Shown here piece after piece: positions 15,797 through 26,023 of a stretch of DNA of 64,000 nucleotides. Each line of letters starts with the position of its first letter. Position 1 is the stretch's first letter. Below the pieces are notes generated by a model. The model saw nothing but the letters and a program-made list of their open reading frames with translations, ran no database searches and was not told where the DNA came from. A program made the translations under genes and the position numbers. This stretch comes from Candidatus Bathyarchaeota archaeon A05DMB-3 (GTDB lineage Archaea > Thermoproteota > Bathyarchaeia > Bathyarchaeales > Bathycorpusculaceae). The stretch lies in assembly GCA_019685555.1 (NCBI GenBank), contig JABFQN010000004.1, forward strand, positions 1 to 64,000, read 5' to 3'.

Positions 15797-16006
15797 TTAA
15801 CCTTCTTTTTCGCCTTTTTCCAGTTCCATAACTATTGGACCCGTATAACCGCAGTTTTCGCAGATATATTTTTTAGGCGTAAGCCAATAGTCAAGGCTGC
15901 TGGATAAGCGGATTTTCGGGCTTCCACATTTTGGACAGTAAATTTTTGTTGGTCCACGATGTTTCAGAGTCTTAAGTACTTCGCGCATGTTTTGTAGGAT
16001 TTTCAT
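15797..16006 (-). CDS. Small zinc-ribbon protein (69 aa)
   Basis: Two CxxC knuckles, CPKCG near residues 24-28 and CENCG near 49-53, form a classic zinc ribbon, preceded by a basic helix (MREVLKTLKHRGPTK) and followed by an acidic tail. The pattern resembles small archaeal zinc-ribbon proteins encoded beside translation and transcription genes. It lies 25 bases downstream of the aIF1 gene on the same strand, likely co-transcribed. Binding partner unknown. Confidence 0.65.
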   Translation of the reverse strand: MKILQNMREVLKTLKHRGPTKIYCPKCGSPKIRLSSSLDYWLTPKKYICENCGYTGPIVMELEKGEKEG

Positions 16007-16031
16007 TGGGCTTACACCTTTCGGAAGACGT

Positions 16032-16340
16032 CTATTGGGTTTCTATGTTTTCTTCTGGGTATCCAAGTTTTATTAGGTATTGGCGGACTTTTTCGCGGTG
16101 GTCTCCTTGGAGGATTATTTGCCCGTTTTTGGCGGTTCCTCCACAAGCGCAGAAGCTTTTGAGTTTCTGGGCGAGGCTTCCAAGGTCTGTGTCTTTGTCG
16201 TTTATTCCCTCCACTATAGTTGTTGGTCTGCCGAACTTTCTTGTTTCAAACCTTATTCGAATCCTTTGCTGTTCCTTGCCTATTTCGCCGCAGACACACA
16301 AGTCTTTGGGAAGCCCACATATCGGACAAATATCAGCCAT
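16032..16340 (-). CDS. sui1: Translation initiation factor aIF1 (SUI1 family)
   Basis: A 102-residue protein starting MADICPICGLPKDLCVCGE, an N-terminal zinc-knuckle-like pair found in many archaeal aIF1 proteins, followed by the SUI1 fold: IRIRFETRKFGRPTTIVEGI, then SLAQKLKSFCACGGTAKNGQ, a signature of the family, and the final HREKVRQYLIKLGYPEENIE helix. It acts on the small ribosomal subunit in start-codon selection. ATG 16340 is chosen over an upstream in-frame ATG at 16385 because the conserved N-terminus begins there. Confidence 0.95.
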   Translation of the reverse strand: MADICPICGLPKDLCVCGEIGKEQQRIRIRFETRKFGRPTTIVEGINDKDTDLGSLAQKLKSFCACGGTAKNGQIILQGDHREKVRQYLIKLGYPEENIETQ

Positions 16341-16445
16341 GACGCTCAACACTACAATGCCAAAGGCTGTATATAAAATTTTCAAATTTCAAATCCATAA
16401 ATGCTAGTGAAAAGCTTTAATGATTTTAGGCTTCTCTTTAGACTT

Positions 16446-17594
16446 ATGCGAGTGCTTATTATAGGCTGCGGGAGAATGGGTTCTGTTGCCGCGGAAGACC
16501 TTTCGCTAAGGATGGATGCTGCTGAAGTTGTTGTCGCCGATAAAAACCTTGAAGTGGCAAAGGAAACCGTGAGGAAAATTGGGAGAAGCAATGTTTCATG
16601 GCTTCAGCTTGACGCGGCAAACCAAAAAGAACTTGTGGGCTCACTAAAAGATTTTGATTTAACTCTGGGTTTTCTCCCGCCGAAACTCGGTTTCCGCCTA
16701 GTTGAAGCTTGCATCCAAACCGGAAAAAGCCTCGTGGATGTTTCTTACATGCCGGAAAACCCATTAGTTTTGCATGAAAAAGCTGTGGATGCCAACGTAA
16801 CGATTATTCCAAGCTGTGGACTGGCGCCGGGCATAAGCAACATCCTTGTTGGGCACGCGATTGCTGAACTGGATAAAGTTGAAAGGGTTCACATATTAGT
16901 CGGTGGGCTTCCAGAAAAACCAGTGCCGCCCTTAGGCTACACCATAACATGGTCTCCCAACAGCCTTATAGACGAGTACACTTTTAAAGCCAGAATAATC
17001 AAAAGCGGTCAAATAGTTGAGGTTGAAGCCTTAAGCGGGCTGGAAGAGGTGGATTTTCCCGGAATCGGGAGGCTTGAGGCTTTCTACACAGATGGTCTTC
17101 GAACTTTGCTTTACACTATTCGCGGTGTTGACGAAATGTGGGAAAAGACGTTGCGCTACCCCGGGCATGTAGACAAGATAAAGTTGTTAAGGGACTTGGG
17201 CTTTTTCGACGATGAAAAAATTGCTGTTGATGGAGTTAGTTTGCAGCCTAGAAGGCTCACTGCAAGGCTTTTTGAGAAGATGCTCCACAAATCGAATGTT
17301 AGAGATGTTGTCGCCTTGAAGGTTGAGGTTTACGGCTTGAAAAACGGCGGAAAGATAAGGCATACTTACACTTTAATTGACTATTACGATGAAAAAAGCG
17401 GAGTGACAGCCATGGCTAGGACAACCGCCTATACAGCGTCAATTGTTGCACAGCTAATCCTCAAAGGAAGCATAAGCCTTAAGGGGGTTGTGCCTCCTGA
17501 AAGGCTTGGCATGGATAAGGGAATTTATCAACAGATCATGGCGGAACTAGAGAAAAGAGGAATCAAAGTTGCAGCGGAAACTTGCGTAGAATAA
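16446..17594 (+). CDS. Saccharopine dehydrogenase-like oxidoreductase
   Basis: A 382-residue NAD(P)-dependent enzyme. The N-terminal Rossmann motif is MRVLIIGCGRMGSVAAEDL, with an acidic residue after strand 2 (VVVADKN). The catalytic half includes VDVSYMPENPLVLHEKA and IIPSCGLAPGISNILVGHA, typical of the saccharopine dehydrogenase/carboxynorspermidine synthase family, and VGGLPEKPVPPLGYTITWSP for the substrate domain. Substrate cannot be fixed from sequence: lysine degradation, homospermidine-type or polyamine chemistry are all possible in this family. The gene stands alone, transcribed away from aIF1. Confidence 0.85.
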   Translation: MRVLIIGCGRMGSVAAEDLSLRMDAAEVVVADKNLEVAKETVRKIGRSNVSWLQLDAANQKELVGSLKDFDLTLGFLPPKLGFRLVEACIQTGKSLVDVSYMPENPLVLHEKAVDANVTIIPSCGLAPGISNILVGHAIAELDKVERVHILVGGLPEKPVPPLGYTITWSPNSLIDEYTFKARIIKSGQIVEVEALSGLEEVDFPGIGRLEAFYTDGLRTLLYTIRGVDEMWEKTLRYPGHVDKIKLLRDLGFFDDEKIAVDGVSLQPRRLTARLFEKMLHKSNVRDVVALKVEVYGLKNGGKIRHTYTLIDYYDEKSGVTAMARTTAYTASIVAQLILKGSISLKGVVPPERLGMDKGIYQQIMAELEKRGIKVAAETCVE

Positions 17595-17609
17595 GCTATA
17601 AGCTTCTCG

Positions 17610-18506
17610 TTATGAAACTATGCCCATTCTGTGGAGTTCCTCGCGGAGACTTTCTTTCACCTGTTTTAGGCTCTGTCTTTTTGCTACATATTCGTCTCCG
17701 CCTATTTTGCCAGCCTTAAAATCCTCGTCCAGCTGGGTTAGTTGACGGTCTATTTCTGCTATGCGGGCTCTTATTTGGTCTATGTAGGAAACCGCCCTTT
17801 CCTCCGCTATGACTTCTGAAGGCGTTAAAGCCATCTTTATTACGCCGTCTTCGATTCGCAGTATTCTGTCGGCTGCCCTTGCAACGCTTGGGTCGTGGGT
17901 AACCATGATTATTGTTTTGCCCAGCTCCTTGTTGACTTTGGACAAATAGTTTACGACCATCTTTGCGTTTGCAGTGTCCAACTCACCTGTTGGCTCGTCA
18001 GCCAATATCAGCGGCGGGTCGTTCGCCAAAGCAGCGGCTATGGCTACTCGTTGTTGTTCCCCACCGCTCAGTTCGTCTGGCTTGTGGTGGGCTCTCTCCG
18101 TTAATCCAACTATTTCGAGGAGTTCCTTGACGCGTTGTGCTCTTTTGCTTCTTGGAACGCCTAGGGCTATCATGGGGAGCTCAACGTTTTCCGCCGCCGT
18201 CAAAGCTGGTATCAAGTTTAGGGCTTGGAATATGTGGCCGACGGTTTTGCGTCTATACTCCACGAGTTGCGAGGGATGTAGTGCAGTAACCACTGTGTCG
18301 CCCACTTGCGCGTACCCTCCAGTGGCTTGGTCCAATCCACCTATAATGTTTAGTAGAGTTGTTTTTCCGCTTCCGCTGGGACCTATGATGGAGACCATTT
18401 CGCCTTCTTTTACTTCCATGCTTAATCCCCTGAGGGCCTGGACCTCCACGTTTCCCAATCTATAGATTTTGATTAGCTCTTTGCCTATTACCCTCATTCC
18501 TTTCAT
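17610..18506 (-). CDS. ABC transporter ATP-binding protein (MacB/LolD type)
   Basis: A 298-residue ATPase with Walker A IGPSGSGKTT at 41-50, Q-loop FQALNLIP, signature LSGGEQQR at 146-153, Walker B LILADEPTGEL at 166-176 and switch VTHD. The motif set matches the MacB/LolD/FtsE subfamily that works with FtsX-type permeases in mechanotransmission or lipoprotein and peptide export rather than uptake. The C-terminal 65 residues form an added coiled coil with a short-helix motif (LDEDFKAGKIGGDEYVAKRQ) resembling a SHOCT-like element. Its start overlaps the permease stop by four bases. Confidence 0.92.
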   Translation of the reverse strand: MKGMRVIGKELIKIYRLGNVEVQALRGLSMEVKEGEMVSIIGPSGSGKTTLLNIIGGLDQATGGYAQVGDTVVTALHPSQLVEYRRKTVGHIFQALNLIPALTAAENVELPMIALGVPRSKRAQRVKELLEIVGLTERAHHKPDELSGGEQQRVAIAAALANDPPLILADEPTGELDTANAKMVVNYLSKVNKELGKTIIMVTHDPSVARAADRILRIEDGVIKMALTPSEVIAEERAVSYIDQIRARIAEIDRQLTQLDEDFKAGKIGGDEYVAKRQSLKQVKESLREELHRMGIVS

Positions 18507-21277
18507 AGTCTCACAATCCTTTCAACCTTTAATATGTATCTTTTTGTAAGCAGAAGTGTGGGAATTATTGTTGAGGCGAATATTAGGATTAAGCATGAAG
18601 CTAAAAGCGTTATAGCATCCAGCGGAAAAACCATTCTATATGTTACAAGGGTGTAGGTGAGTGCAGAATTGGAGGCTGCGACATTACCGTGCACTACAAT
18701 CAGCCCCACAATGGCACCCAAAACCACTGCAAATGTGACTACGGCCATATTTTCCGTAAGAAGCATAATCACCAACTGTTTGAAGGACAAACCGCGGGCG
18801 CTCATTATGGAGGCCTCCTTCTTTCGCTCTTGAAGACTGACCAGCGTTGCCAAGCCCACAGCCACGGAAGCCGCCAGTATCGCAAAGACAACGCCTAAGC
18901 GCTGAATGTTTAATGGCCCAACAAGCAAAAGGTTGCTTTGGCGTTTCTCCAACTCTTCAGCCACAGAGCGCACAGAGCTAACACCTTCAAAATCGCGGAT
19001 TTCAAAAGCCACGTTCTTCCCATCAGCACCAGCCTTCAATTTCACTAGAACTGTGGCGGACGAATACCAGCCCAAGTTCAGTGTTTTATAAAGCTTTGTG
19101 GGGATATATGAACGGAAAGTTTGCTGCGGGTATTCTTGTGGAGATTCCCGTCCAAAGAACCCAACGACTTCCAGCTGCAATGTTGAACTTTCAATCGTTA
19201 CAGCTACAGCATCTCCAACTTTCTTGTTTAGGCGTGATGCAACACTCCGCTCAAGAATGATTGTTCGATTGTTTGCCTCCATAAGTTGGAAGGCTGCCGC
19301 TGCGTTGTTACCGCTGAACCAGTCATCCTCATAATATGCTGTTGAAAGCCAATTTTCAGGGTCAACGGCGACAATTTGCCTCGAGTAGGGGTCACCCGGA
19401 AATGATCCGCTTATTGAATATTGAATAGTCGCGGATGCTGTTTCCGTCATGTTTTTTATGGTGTTTAACACATGGGTTATGTTGGCCGTTGGGCTTAGCG
19501 ATGCGCTTATGTCTGCGCCTACGTCGGTTTTAATCTGGCGGATTGTGTAGTCTTCACTGCTTGCCACCCATCCTATAGTCTGGAAACTGTAACCCACAAT
19601 TAAGGCGACTAGAAAGGCTATTGAGGTTGCTCTAGCTGGGTTTCTCTGAACATTTTTTGTGGCTAAAGCTCCTAAATCGCCTAAAAATTTCGCTGCTCGA
19701 GCGACAAGTTCCTGAAACTTTAGGGAGCCGCGGATAAAGATTTTAGTGAAACCCCAGAAGAAAAGCAGCGGCCCGATATATGTGAGAACGGAGTCTATTA
19801 TGAGCCATATGCCTAAAAGAATTAGGAGAAATATGTTTATGAAAGGCGGTCTGGCAAAAACTCGAGTTAAGTCAATGCCTAAAAGGAACACTATAATCTT
19901 GTAAAGTCCAAGGATAAAGGCTATCCAAGGTCCCCGCTGTTTGTAGGGCTTAACCTCCTCTATGTAAGTGTATTCTCTTAAGGCCTCTACCGCTGGAAGT
20001 TTTGCAGCCCTCCGCGAGGGACGAAAAGTTGAAAGAAGCGTTATGGCTAGACCGAAAATTACGGTTATGATTATGACTTCCATGCTTAGAACTGGTGTTA
20101 CTCCTTCTAATCCTTCGCTTGCGGTTGTGAAGAAAGGTCCAAGCAGAAAGCCGAGCGCCACACCAGCCAACCCACCCACTATGCCAATCATTATTGACTC
20201 TGTTAAGAACAGTCTAAAAATCTGGGAGTTTGAGAAACCTTTAGTTAAAAGCAAGCCGACCTCGCGTCTTCGAAGGTTGTAGGATACATCTGAAACCGTT
20301 GTTCCGACATACCATGCCACAAAAAAGACTGGAAGCGCCACACCTATGAAGGCAAACCGCATGGCTATACTGGTAAACTGATAAACCATAAGAGGCATTC
20401 CCAAATTGTTGTTTACATACACGTCATAACCGGCAACCTCATTTTTCACTCGACTGGCGAGTTCGTTAACGGCTGTTATGGAGCTTTGGACATCCCATGG
20501 ATTGATAAGCCGGTCCCTATCTATGTAGGCGAGAATCTGAGTTGAAAATGGAATGTTATAGTATGGCAAGTCTTGCGGGATACTGTCCAAAAGCTTTGCG
20601 AATGTTTTCTCCCAACTGGCAATGAGAAGCAAATCCCCATAAAAAGTGCTGGGCTTTGGCTCCTCCTGCAGTATCATTACCGGAGTGCCCCACTCTCCAG
20701 TGGCGATGGAATAAGCTGAGTCGTCAAGCTCCGCAAAGCCAACAACCTTTAAGGGCAAAACGGCAAGCGTTTTCTCTTCTGGCTCCCACGGACCTGTATA
20801 GGAGTAATATGTGAAGTTCAAAGTGATTGTGTCGCCTAGTTTTACTTTGCTAGCGGTCTTGGAGCCTATCCAAACATAGGTTTCGTTCACTCCAAGGAAG
20901 TTGGCCCCTTCTACCACGCTAAGCCCATTATAAACTTTTGAGGTGTTGGATATGGCGGTAACCGTTATCGCCGTATAATTTCCGTCGATGCTTTCTCTCA
21001 AATTTGCTCTTGAGATTACCTCAACCCTCACTATTCCGTCGATTTTTTCAATGGCGCTAGTAGCGTTTTCCCAGTCGCTGGATCTTAGCGTTGAATAGCT
21101 GCTCACGGTTATGTCTACTGGAATGTTTTTAAGCTGTTGTAGGAGGGCAGCCTTCGCCGTTGTGTCTGCACCGACATTTATGCCAGCGAAAAAGGAGGAG
21201 GCAAGCACAACCCCTAATAGCAGTGCGGCAAAAAGCCCGAAGGAGCGGAGAACCCGCTTTATTGCGTATGAAAACAT
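18503..21277 (-). CDS. FtsX/MacB-type ABC transporter permease, double-module
   Basis: A 924-residue membrane protein. It begins MFSYAIKRVLRSFGLFAALL with a transmembrane helix, then a large extracytoplasmic MacB-like domain to about 280, then an FtsX three-helix unit (ALPVFFVAWYVGTTVSDV... RREVGLLLTKGFSNSQIFRL). After a middle hydrophobic region a second extracytoplasmic domain (about 590-780) and a second FtsX unit (QERKKEASIMSARGLSFKQL) follow. The whole is therefore a duplicated permease in one chain, probably sufficient with an ATPase dimer. The substrate is unknown. Confidence 0.9.
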   Translation of the reverse strand: MFSYAIKRVLRSFGLFAALLLGVVLASSFFAGINVGADTTAKAALLQQLKNIPVDITVSSYSTLRSSDWENATSAIEKIDGIVRVEVISRANLRESIDGNYTAITVTAISNTSKVYNGLSVVEGANFLGVNETYVWIGSKTASKVKLGDTITLNFTYYSYTGPWEPEEKTLAVLPLKVVGFAELDDSAYSIATGEWGTPVMILQEEPKPSTFYGDLLLIASWEKTFAKLLDSIPQDLPYYNIPFSTQILAYIDRDRLINPWDVQSSITAVNELASRVKNEVAGYDVYVNNNLGMPLMVYQFTSIAMRFAFIGVALPVFFVAWYVGTTVSDVSYNLRRREVGLLLTKGFSNSQIFRLFLTESIMIGIVGGLAGVALGFLLGPFFTTASEGLEGVTPVLSMEVIIITVIFGLAITLLSTFRPSRRAAKLPAVEALREYTYIEEVKPYKQRGPWIAFILGLYKIIVFLLGIDLTRVFARPPFINIFLLILLGIWLIIDSVLTYIGPLLFFWGFTKIFIRGSLKFQELVARAAKFLGDLGALATKNVQRNPARATSIAFLVALIVGYSFQTIGWVASSEDYTIRQIKTDVGADISASLSPTANITHVLNTIKNMTETASATIQYSISGSFPGDPYSRQIVAVDPENWLSTAYYEDDWFSGNNAAAAFQLMEANNRTIILERSVASRLNKKVGDAVAVTIESSTLQLEVVGFFGRESPQEYPQQTFRSYIPTKLYKTLNLGWYSSATVLVKLKAGADGKNVAFEIRDFEGVSSVRSVAEELEKRQSNLLLVGPLNIQRLGVVFAILAASVAVGLATLVSLQERKKEASIMSARGLSFKQLVIMLLTENMAVVTFAVVLGAIVGLIVVHGNVAASNSALTYTLVTYRMVFPLDAITLLASCLILIFASTIIPTLLLTKRYILKVERIVRL

Positions 21278-21354
21278 CTAATGAGCCTCGCTCACATGCT
21301 TGTCCTAAACTATTTTCATGTTTAAGATTATTTAAGACTATACATTAGAACATA

Positions 21355-21364
21355 CTTTATATCG
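21355..21364 (+). promoter_or_regulatory. TATA box of nrdJ
   Basis: CTTTATATCG centred about 33 bases upstream of ATG 21393, placing the transcription start only a few bases before the start codon, so the mRNA would be leaderless or nearly so. No clear Shine-Dalgarno site precedes the ATG, in agreement. Confidence 0.5.
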
Positions 21365-21392
21365 CCAATCGCCCCTTTTTTAATTGGTAAAT

Positions 21393-24300
21393 ATGCCAAT
21401 AACTAAAATCAGGAAAAGAGATGGAAGAATAGTTGACTTCAATTCTGAAAGGATTAAAAACGCTATTCACAAGGCTTTTGTTGCTGTAAAACTGGAAAAC
21501 GGTGAGAAAGCCGAAAAGCTAACGCGAGAGGTTGTAAGCCTTCTAGAGGAGCAGTTTATAGAGAAAATTCCATCCGTTGAGGATGCACAAGACGCTGTTA
21601 TAGAGGTTTTAAGGAAAAACGGCTTTGAAGAAGTTGCCTTAGAATACCAAGCTTATAGAAAGAAAAAGGCTGAAATAAGGCAGTTAAGGGAAAAGCTTGG
21701 GATAGAAGAGCCAAAACTGACGGTTAACGCCCTCGAAGTTTTGAAGAAGCGTTACCTACTAAAGGATGAGACGGAACGCATAATTGAAACTCCAGCAAAA
21801 ATGTTTAGAAGAGTTGCAAGAGCCATAGCGAGGGTCGACAGAAACTACGGTGAAAACCCCAAAGAAAGCGAAGAAACCTTCTACAAAATGATGGCTAGAC
21901 TAGAGTTTCTCCCAAACTCGCCAACGCTTTTCAATGCTGGAACGAGGCTTGGACAGCTTTCCGCATGCTTTGTATTACCCGTTGAAGACTCCCTAGACAG
22001 CATTTTCACAGCCGTAAAGAACATGGCCTTAATCGAGAAAAGCGGCGGCGGAGTGGGCTTCGACTTTTCAAGGCTTAGACCGAAAGGCGACATAGTCATG
22101 TCCACAAAAGGCGTGGCATCTGGGCCAGTCAGTTTTATGAGGGTTTTTGATGTTGCCACTGAAGTTATAAAGGCTGGCGGTAAAAGGCGAGGCGCCATGA
22201 TGGGAATTTTACGCGTCGACCACCCAGACATCATCGAATTTATAACAGCAAAGCAGAAGCCGGATTTCCTTTCAAACTTCAACGTATCTGTGGCCGTAAC
22301 CGACGATTTTATGAAAACCGTTGAGAATAGTGGCGAATACTGGCTGGTTAACCCGCGAAATGGAGAGAAAACTGGAAAACTTAAAGCTAGGGAAGTTTGG
22401 GATTTGATGGCGAGGTCTGCTTGGGCAAGCGGAGACCCCGGCGTTGTCTTCATAGACGAAGTTAATAGGCACAACCCCACACCAGAAATTGGCGTAATAG
22501 AGGCAACAAACCCATGTGTTCCATCTTACACGTGGGTTATGACTTCTGAAGGCCCAAGACAAGTTGGGGACTTGGTGCACAAGAAGTTTAAGGCCATTGT
22601 TAATGGAGAAGAATGGGGGGCTTCAGCTGAAGGATTCTTTCCGACAGGTGTCAAGCCAGTCTACAAATTGACAACTAAAGAATGTTTCGAAATAATCCTA
22701 ACTATTGATCACATGGTTATGAAAGTTAAGAAGGCTACAAGGTATAGAATCGAAGCTGAATGGGCAAAGGTTGGAGATTTAAGGAAAGGCGATAAGATCC
22801 TATTAAACAACCATAATGGGCGAATAAATTGTTGGAATGGCAAATTTACCTTCGAAGAAGGATATTTGATTGGCTTACTTCTGGGGGATGGAACAATTAA
22901 GAAAGACAAAGCCGTTCTGTCATCATGGGGAGAGGGTGAAGGTGCCAAGACTGTCAGAGAACTCGCTTATACATATGCCAAAAATCTGCCACATAGATCT
23001 GATTTTAGAGGCTGGATTCGCGTAAAGGGGCGCTCTGAATATCGCATGGCGCTAAGTTATTTGATGAAGTTAGCCAGAGAACTGAAATTAAACTCGGGTG
23101 AAAAAAAGATCACCCTCTCACTTGAGGGAGGAACCTCATCAGATTTTTACAAGGGATTTTTGAGGGGTTTGTTTGACTGCGACGGTTCCGTTCAAGGCAG
23201 CTTGAAAAAAGGTGTTAGTATACGGCTTTCCCAAAGCAGCTTAGATTTTCTTAAAGCTGTCCAACGCATGCTTCTTCGACTCGGAATATATTCAAAAATC
23301 TATCAGAACAGAAGGTTCTATGGCTTTTCAGAGCTGCCTAACGGCAAAAGTGGAACAAAAAACTACCCCCATAAGCCACAACACGAACTTGTTATTTCAA
23401 AAGAAAATATTTCACATTTTAAACAAAAAATTGGATTTGGAGACGCCGACAAGGCTAGGCGATTGGAGAATCTGATTAAAAGCTATAAGAGGAGACTAAA
23501 CAAGGAGTGCTTCATAGTCACCGTGGAGGACATAGTTTACCATGGTGAAGAACAAGTTTTCGATGTAAAAATTCCTGGAAAAAACTGTTTCGACGCAAAT
23601 GGTTTTTATGTACATAATTGCGGTGAACAACCATTGCTACCTTATGAGTCGTGCAATCTTGGATCCATTAACCTTTCCCGCATGGTTGACGATGAGAAAG
23701 TAAACTGGGAGAAGCTAAGAGAAACCGTGCGAAATGCTGTTCACTTTTTGGATAATGTGATAGATGCCAACAAGTATCCTTTGAAGGAGATTGAGAAGGT
23801 TACAAGGGCGAATAGGAAGATAGGTTTAGGCGTTATGGGTTTCGCTGACATGCTCATAAAACTTGGCATTCCTTATAATTCAGAGCAAGCCTTGGAGCTA
23901 GCTGAAAAGCTGATGAGGTTTATTGATGAGGAAGCCCATTGGAAATCTGAGGAGATGGCTGAAAAACGTGGCTCATTTCCAAACTTTGAAAAAAGCATTT
24001 GGAAGGACAAATATAGGGCTATGAGAAACGCCACCGTCACCACTATTGCGCCGACGGGAAGTATAAGCATAATTGCCGGCTGTTCCTCTGGAATTGAGCC
24101 AGTTTTCGCCATATCCTTCATAAGAAACGTTTTAGATGGAACAAGGCTTTTCGAGACAAACCCGCTTTTCGAGATTACAGCTAAGGAAAGAGGCTTTTAT
24201 GATGCACAACTCCTTGAAGAAATAGCCAAAACAGGGTCTGTTCAGAAAATTGGCAAGGTTCCAGAAGACGTTAAAAAGGTTTTTGTAACCGCCTTAGACA

Positions 24301-24590
24301 TCGCGCCTGAATGGCATGTGCGGATGCAGGCGGCTTTTCAGAAATATACCGATAATGCTGTGTCGAAAACTGTTAACATGCCTTATGAGGCAAGCGTGGA
24401 GGACGTTAGAAAAGTGTTTGAGCTGGCTTGGCGGCTGAAGTGCAAGGGTATAACAGTCTTCAGATATGGCAGCAAGCCGGAACAAGTGCTCTATATTGGC
24501 GAAGTGAAAAAAGCAGAGAAAACCTTTGTTTCAGCAGAGTCAGAATATGCTGGAGGCTGCCCCACCAAGACTTGTCCGTTCCCTGGGTGA
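21393..24590 (+). CDS. nrdJ: Adenosylcobalamin-dependent (class II) ribonucleotide reductase with intein
   Basis: A 1065-residue precursor, about 697 residues after splicing. It reduces ribonucleotides to deoxyribonucleotides using a thiyl radical generated from B12. An N-terminal ATP-cone ([20 protein letters not shown], residues 3-90) provides allosteric control. The barrel has redox Cys in [27 protein letters not shown], and the radical-site sequence [16 protein letters not shown] and [11 protein letters not shown] follow, and the C-terminus ends with a cysteine pair [10 protein letters not shown] for electron relay. The intein (22515-23618) splits NP and CGE. The ATG at 21393 is preferred to an in-frame TTG at 21384. 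The host needs B12 and intein splicing for DNA precursor synthesis. Confidence 0.95.
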   Translation: MPITKIRKRDGRIVDFNSERIKNAIHKAFVAVKLENGEKAEKLTREVVSLLEEQFIEKIPSVEDAQDAVIEVLRKNGFEEVALEYQAYRKKKAEIRQLREKLGIEEPKLTVNALEVLKKRYLLKDETERIIETPAKMFRRVARAIARVDRNYGENPKESEETFYKMMARLEFLPNSPTLFNAGTRLGQLSACFVLPVEDSLDSIFTAVKNMALIEKSGGGVGFDFSRLRPKGDIVMSTKGVASGPVSFMRVFDVATEVIKAGGKRRGAMMGILRVDHPDIIEFITAKQKPDFLSNFNVSVAVTDDFMKTVENSGEYWLVNPRNGEKTGKLKAREVWDLMARSAWASGDPGVVFIDEVNRHNPTPEIGVIEATNPCVPSYTWVMTSEGPRQVGDLVHKKFKAIVNGEEWGASAEGFFPTGVKPVYKLTTKECFEIILTIDHMVMKVKKATRYRIEAEWAKVGDLRKGDKILLNNHNGRINCWNGKFTFEEGYLIGLLLGDGTIKKDKAVLSSWGEGEGAKTVRELAYTYAKNLPHRSDFRGWIRVKGRSEYRMALSYLMKLARELKLNSGEKKITLSLEGGTSSDFYKGFLRGLFDCDGSVQGSLKKGVSIRLSQSSLDFLKAVQRMLLRLGIYSKIYQNRRFYGFSELPNGKSGTKNYPHKPQHELVISKENISHFKQKIGFGDADKARRLENLIKSYKRRLNKECFIVTVEDIVYHGEEQVFDVKIPGKNCFDANGFYVHNCGEQPLLPYESCNLGSINLSRMVDDEKVNWEKLRETVRNAVHFLDNVIDANKYPLKEIEKVTRANRKIGLGVMGFADMLIKLGIPYNSEQALELAEKLMRFIDEEAHWKSEEMAEKRGSFPNFEKSIWKDKYRAMRNATVTTIAPTGSISIIAGCSSGIEPVFAISFIRNVLDGTRLFETNPLFEITAKERGFYDAQLLEEIAKTGSVQKIGKVPEDVKKVFVTALDIAPEWHVRMQAAFQKYTDNAVSKTVNMPYEASVEDVRKVFELAWRLKCKGITVFRYGSKPEQVLYIGEVKKAEKTFVSAESEYAGGCPTKTCPFPG
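22515..23618 (+). other. Intein with DOD (LAGLIDADG) homing endonuclease inside nrdJ
   Basis: A 368-residue in-frame intein. It starts with Cys ([20 protein letters not shown], block A), has the block B TIDH at residues 63-66, and ends GFYVHN with the penultimate His and terminal Asn; the next extein residue is Cys. Between lie the two homing endonuclease motifs [10 protein letters not shown] (119-127 region) and [12 protein letters not shown] (about 215-226), each with an acidic catalytic residue. All splicing residues are present. The insertion point is directly before the reductase's catalytic cysteine, so the +1 nucleophile of splicing is the future radical residue. Confidence 0.95.
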
Positions 24591-24628
24591 GAAAGAGATA
24601 TAATTTCCCTACCGTTAAGGTAACGCCT

Positions 24629-26023
24629 ATGAAAAGCACGTTTGGATTCGTCAACGAAGAGAACATGAGCATGCTCACAGACTTATACGAGCTTACCATG
24701 TGCGCCAGCTACTTTGACCACAAAAAATTTGAACCCGCAACCTTCGACCTTTTCATTAGGCGACTGCCTCCAACCCGTTCATACTTTCTCTTTGCTGGTT
24801 TGGAGCAGGTTTTGCTTTTCCTTGAAAGGATGAGGTTCACTGAAGAACACATAAAATACTTGAAAACTCAAGGGTTTAAGGATGATTTTCTTGATTATTT
24901 GAGGAATTTCCGTTTCAGCGGGGATGTTTGGGCTATTCCAGAAGGCACAGTGGTTTTCCCCAATGAACCTTTGATTAGGGTTACGGCGCCAATAATAGAA
25001 GCCCAACTCATAGAAACCTTCGCATTAAACACCATCAATCTTCAAACAACCATAGCCACAAAAGCGTCAAGGGTTGTTTATGCAGCGGGGGGCAGATCGG
25101 TAATAGAGTTTGGTTTGAGGAGGGAGCATGGGACAGACGCTGGAATGAAGGTTGCTAGGGCAAGTTACATAGCGGGGTGCAATGGCACTTCTAACGTTCT
25201 CGCTGGAATGGTGTATGGCATACCAGTTTTTGGGACTATGGCGCACTCCTTTGTCATGTTTTTCAGTAATGAAATGGAATCTTTTCGTGCATTTGCCAGA
25301 ACCTTTCCAGATAGGTCAACTTTGCTTATAGACACTTTTGACAACATTAAGGGCGCGGAAAACGCCATAACAGTGGCTAAAGAGCTTGAGAAGAACAGGT
25401 TTAAACTACGTGGCGTGAGAATTGACAGCGGAGATCTAGTGAGTATAAGCCAAACGGTTAGGAAAATGCTTGACGAAAATGGTTTTGGTTATGTGCAGAT
25501 TTTTGCAAGCGGAGACCTCGACGAATACCGTATAGAGGAGCTTTTAAACAAAGGAGCGAAAATCGACGCGTTCGGTGTCGGAACCCGGCTGGGGACATCC
25601 GCAGACAGACCTTATGTGGACATAATCTACAAACTATGTGAAAAGGCGAATGAAAAGGGCGAGTTTCAGCCAATAATGAAGCTTAGCGAAAAGAAAGCCA
25701 CCCTTCCAGGAAGAAAGCAAGTTTTTAGGTTTAAGGATGGGAAAGGGAACTTTGTCAAGGATGTTATTGCCTTGGAGGGGGAGGAAGTTGGCGGGGAGCC
25801 TCTGCTTGTTAAGGTTATGGAAAACGGCAAAATCGTATATAATTTGCCTTCGCTGGATGAGATAAGAAGAAAAGCCTTAGAAAATCTTGCGGCGCTTCCG
25901 GAAAAATATAGGATGCTTCGGGGCGCCGCCAAATACCCTGTTGAATTGAGTCCCAAACTTAAAAGGCTTATAAGGGAATTGAGAGAAAAGTTGAGGAAGA
26001 TTGAAGGTGCTTTTTCTGGTTAG
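24629..26023 (+). CDS. pncB: Nicotinate phosphoribosyltransferase
   Basis: A 464-residue enzyme that makes nicotinate mononucleotide from nicotinate and PRPP in NAD salvage. Family motifs: the N-terminal LTDLYELTMCASYF, EFGLRREHGTDAGM with the phosphoribosyl-contacting residues, YIAGCNGTSNVLAGMVYGIP, GTMAHSFVM with the conserved active-site His, and RIDSGDLVSIS, which binds the ribose phosphate. The ATG at 24629 (MKSTFGFVNEENM) is chosen; an upstream in-frame start would overlap nrdJ. It follows nrdJ after 38 bases on the same strand. Its product supplies NAD, the likely substrate of the proviral SIR2 protein. Confidence 0.93.
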   Translation: MKSTFGFVNEENMSMLTDLYELTMCASYFDHKKFEPATFDLFIRRLPPTRSYFLFAGLEQVLLFLERMRFTEEHIKYLKTQGFKDDFLDYLRNFRFSGDVWAIPEGTVVFPNEPLIRVTAPIIEAQLIETFALNTINLQTTIATKASRVVYAAGGRSVIEFGLRREHGTDAGMKVARASYIAGCNGTSNVLAGMVYGIPVFGTMAHSFVMFFSNEMESFRAFARTFPDRSTLLIDTFDNIKGAENAITVAKELEKNRFKLRGVRIDSGDLVSISQTVRKMLDENGFGYVQIFASGDLDEYRIEELLNKGAKIDAFGVGTRLGTSADRPYVDIIYKLCEKANEKGEFQPIMKLSEKKATLPGRKQVFRFKDGKGNFVKDVIALEGEEVGGEPLLVKVMENGKIVYNLPSLDEIRRKALENLAALPEKYRMLRGAAKYPVELSPKLKRLIRELREKLRKIEGAFSG

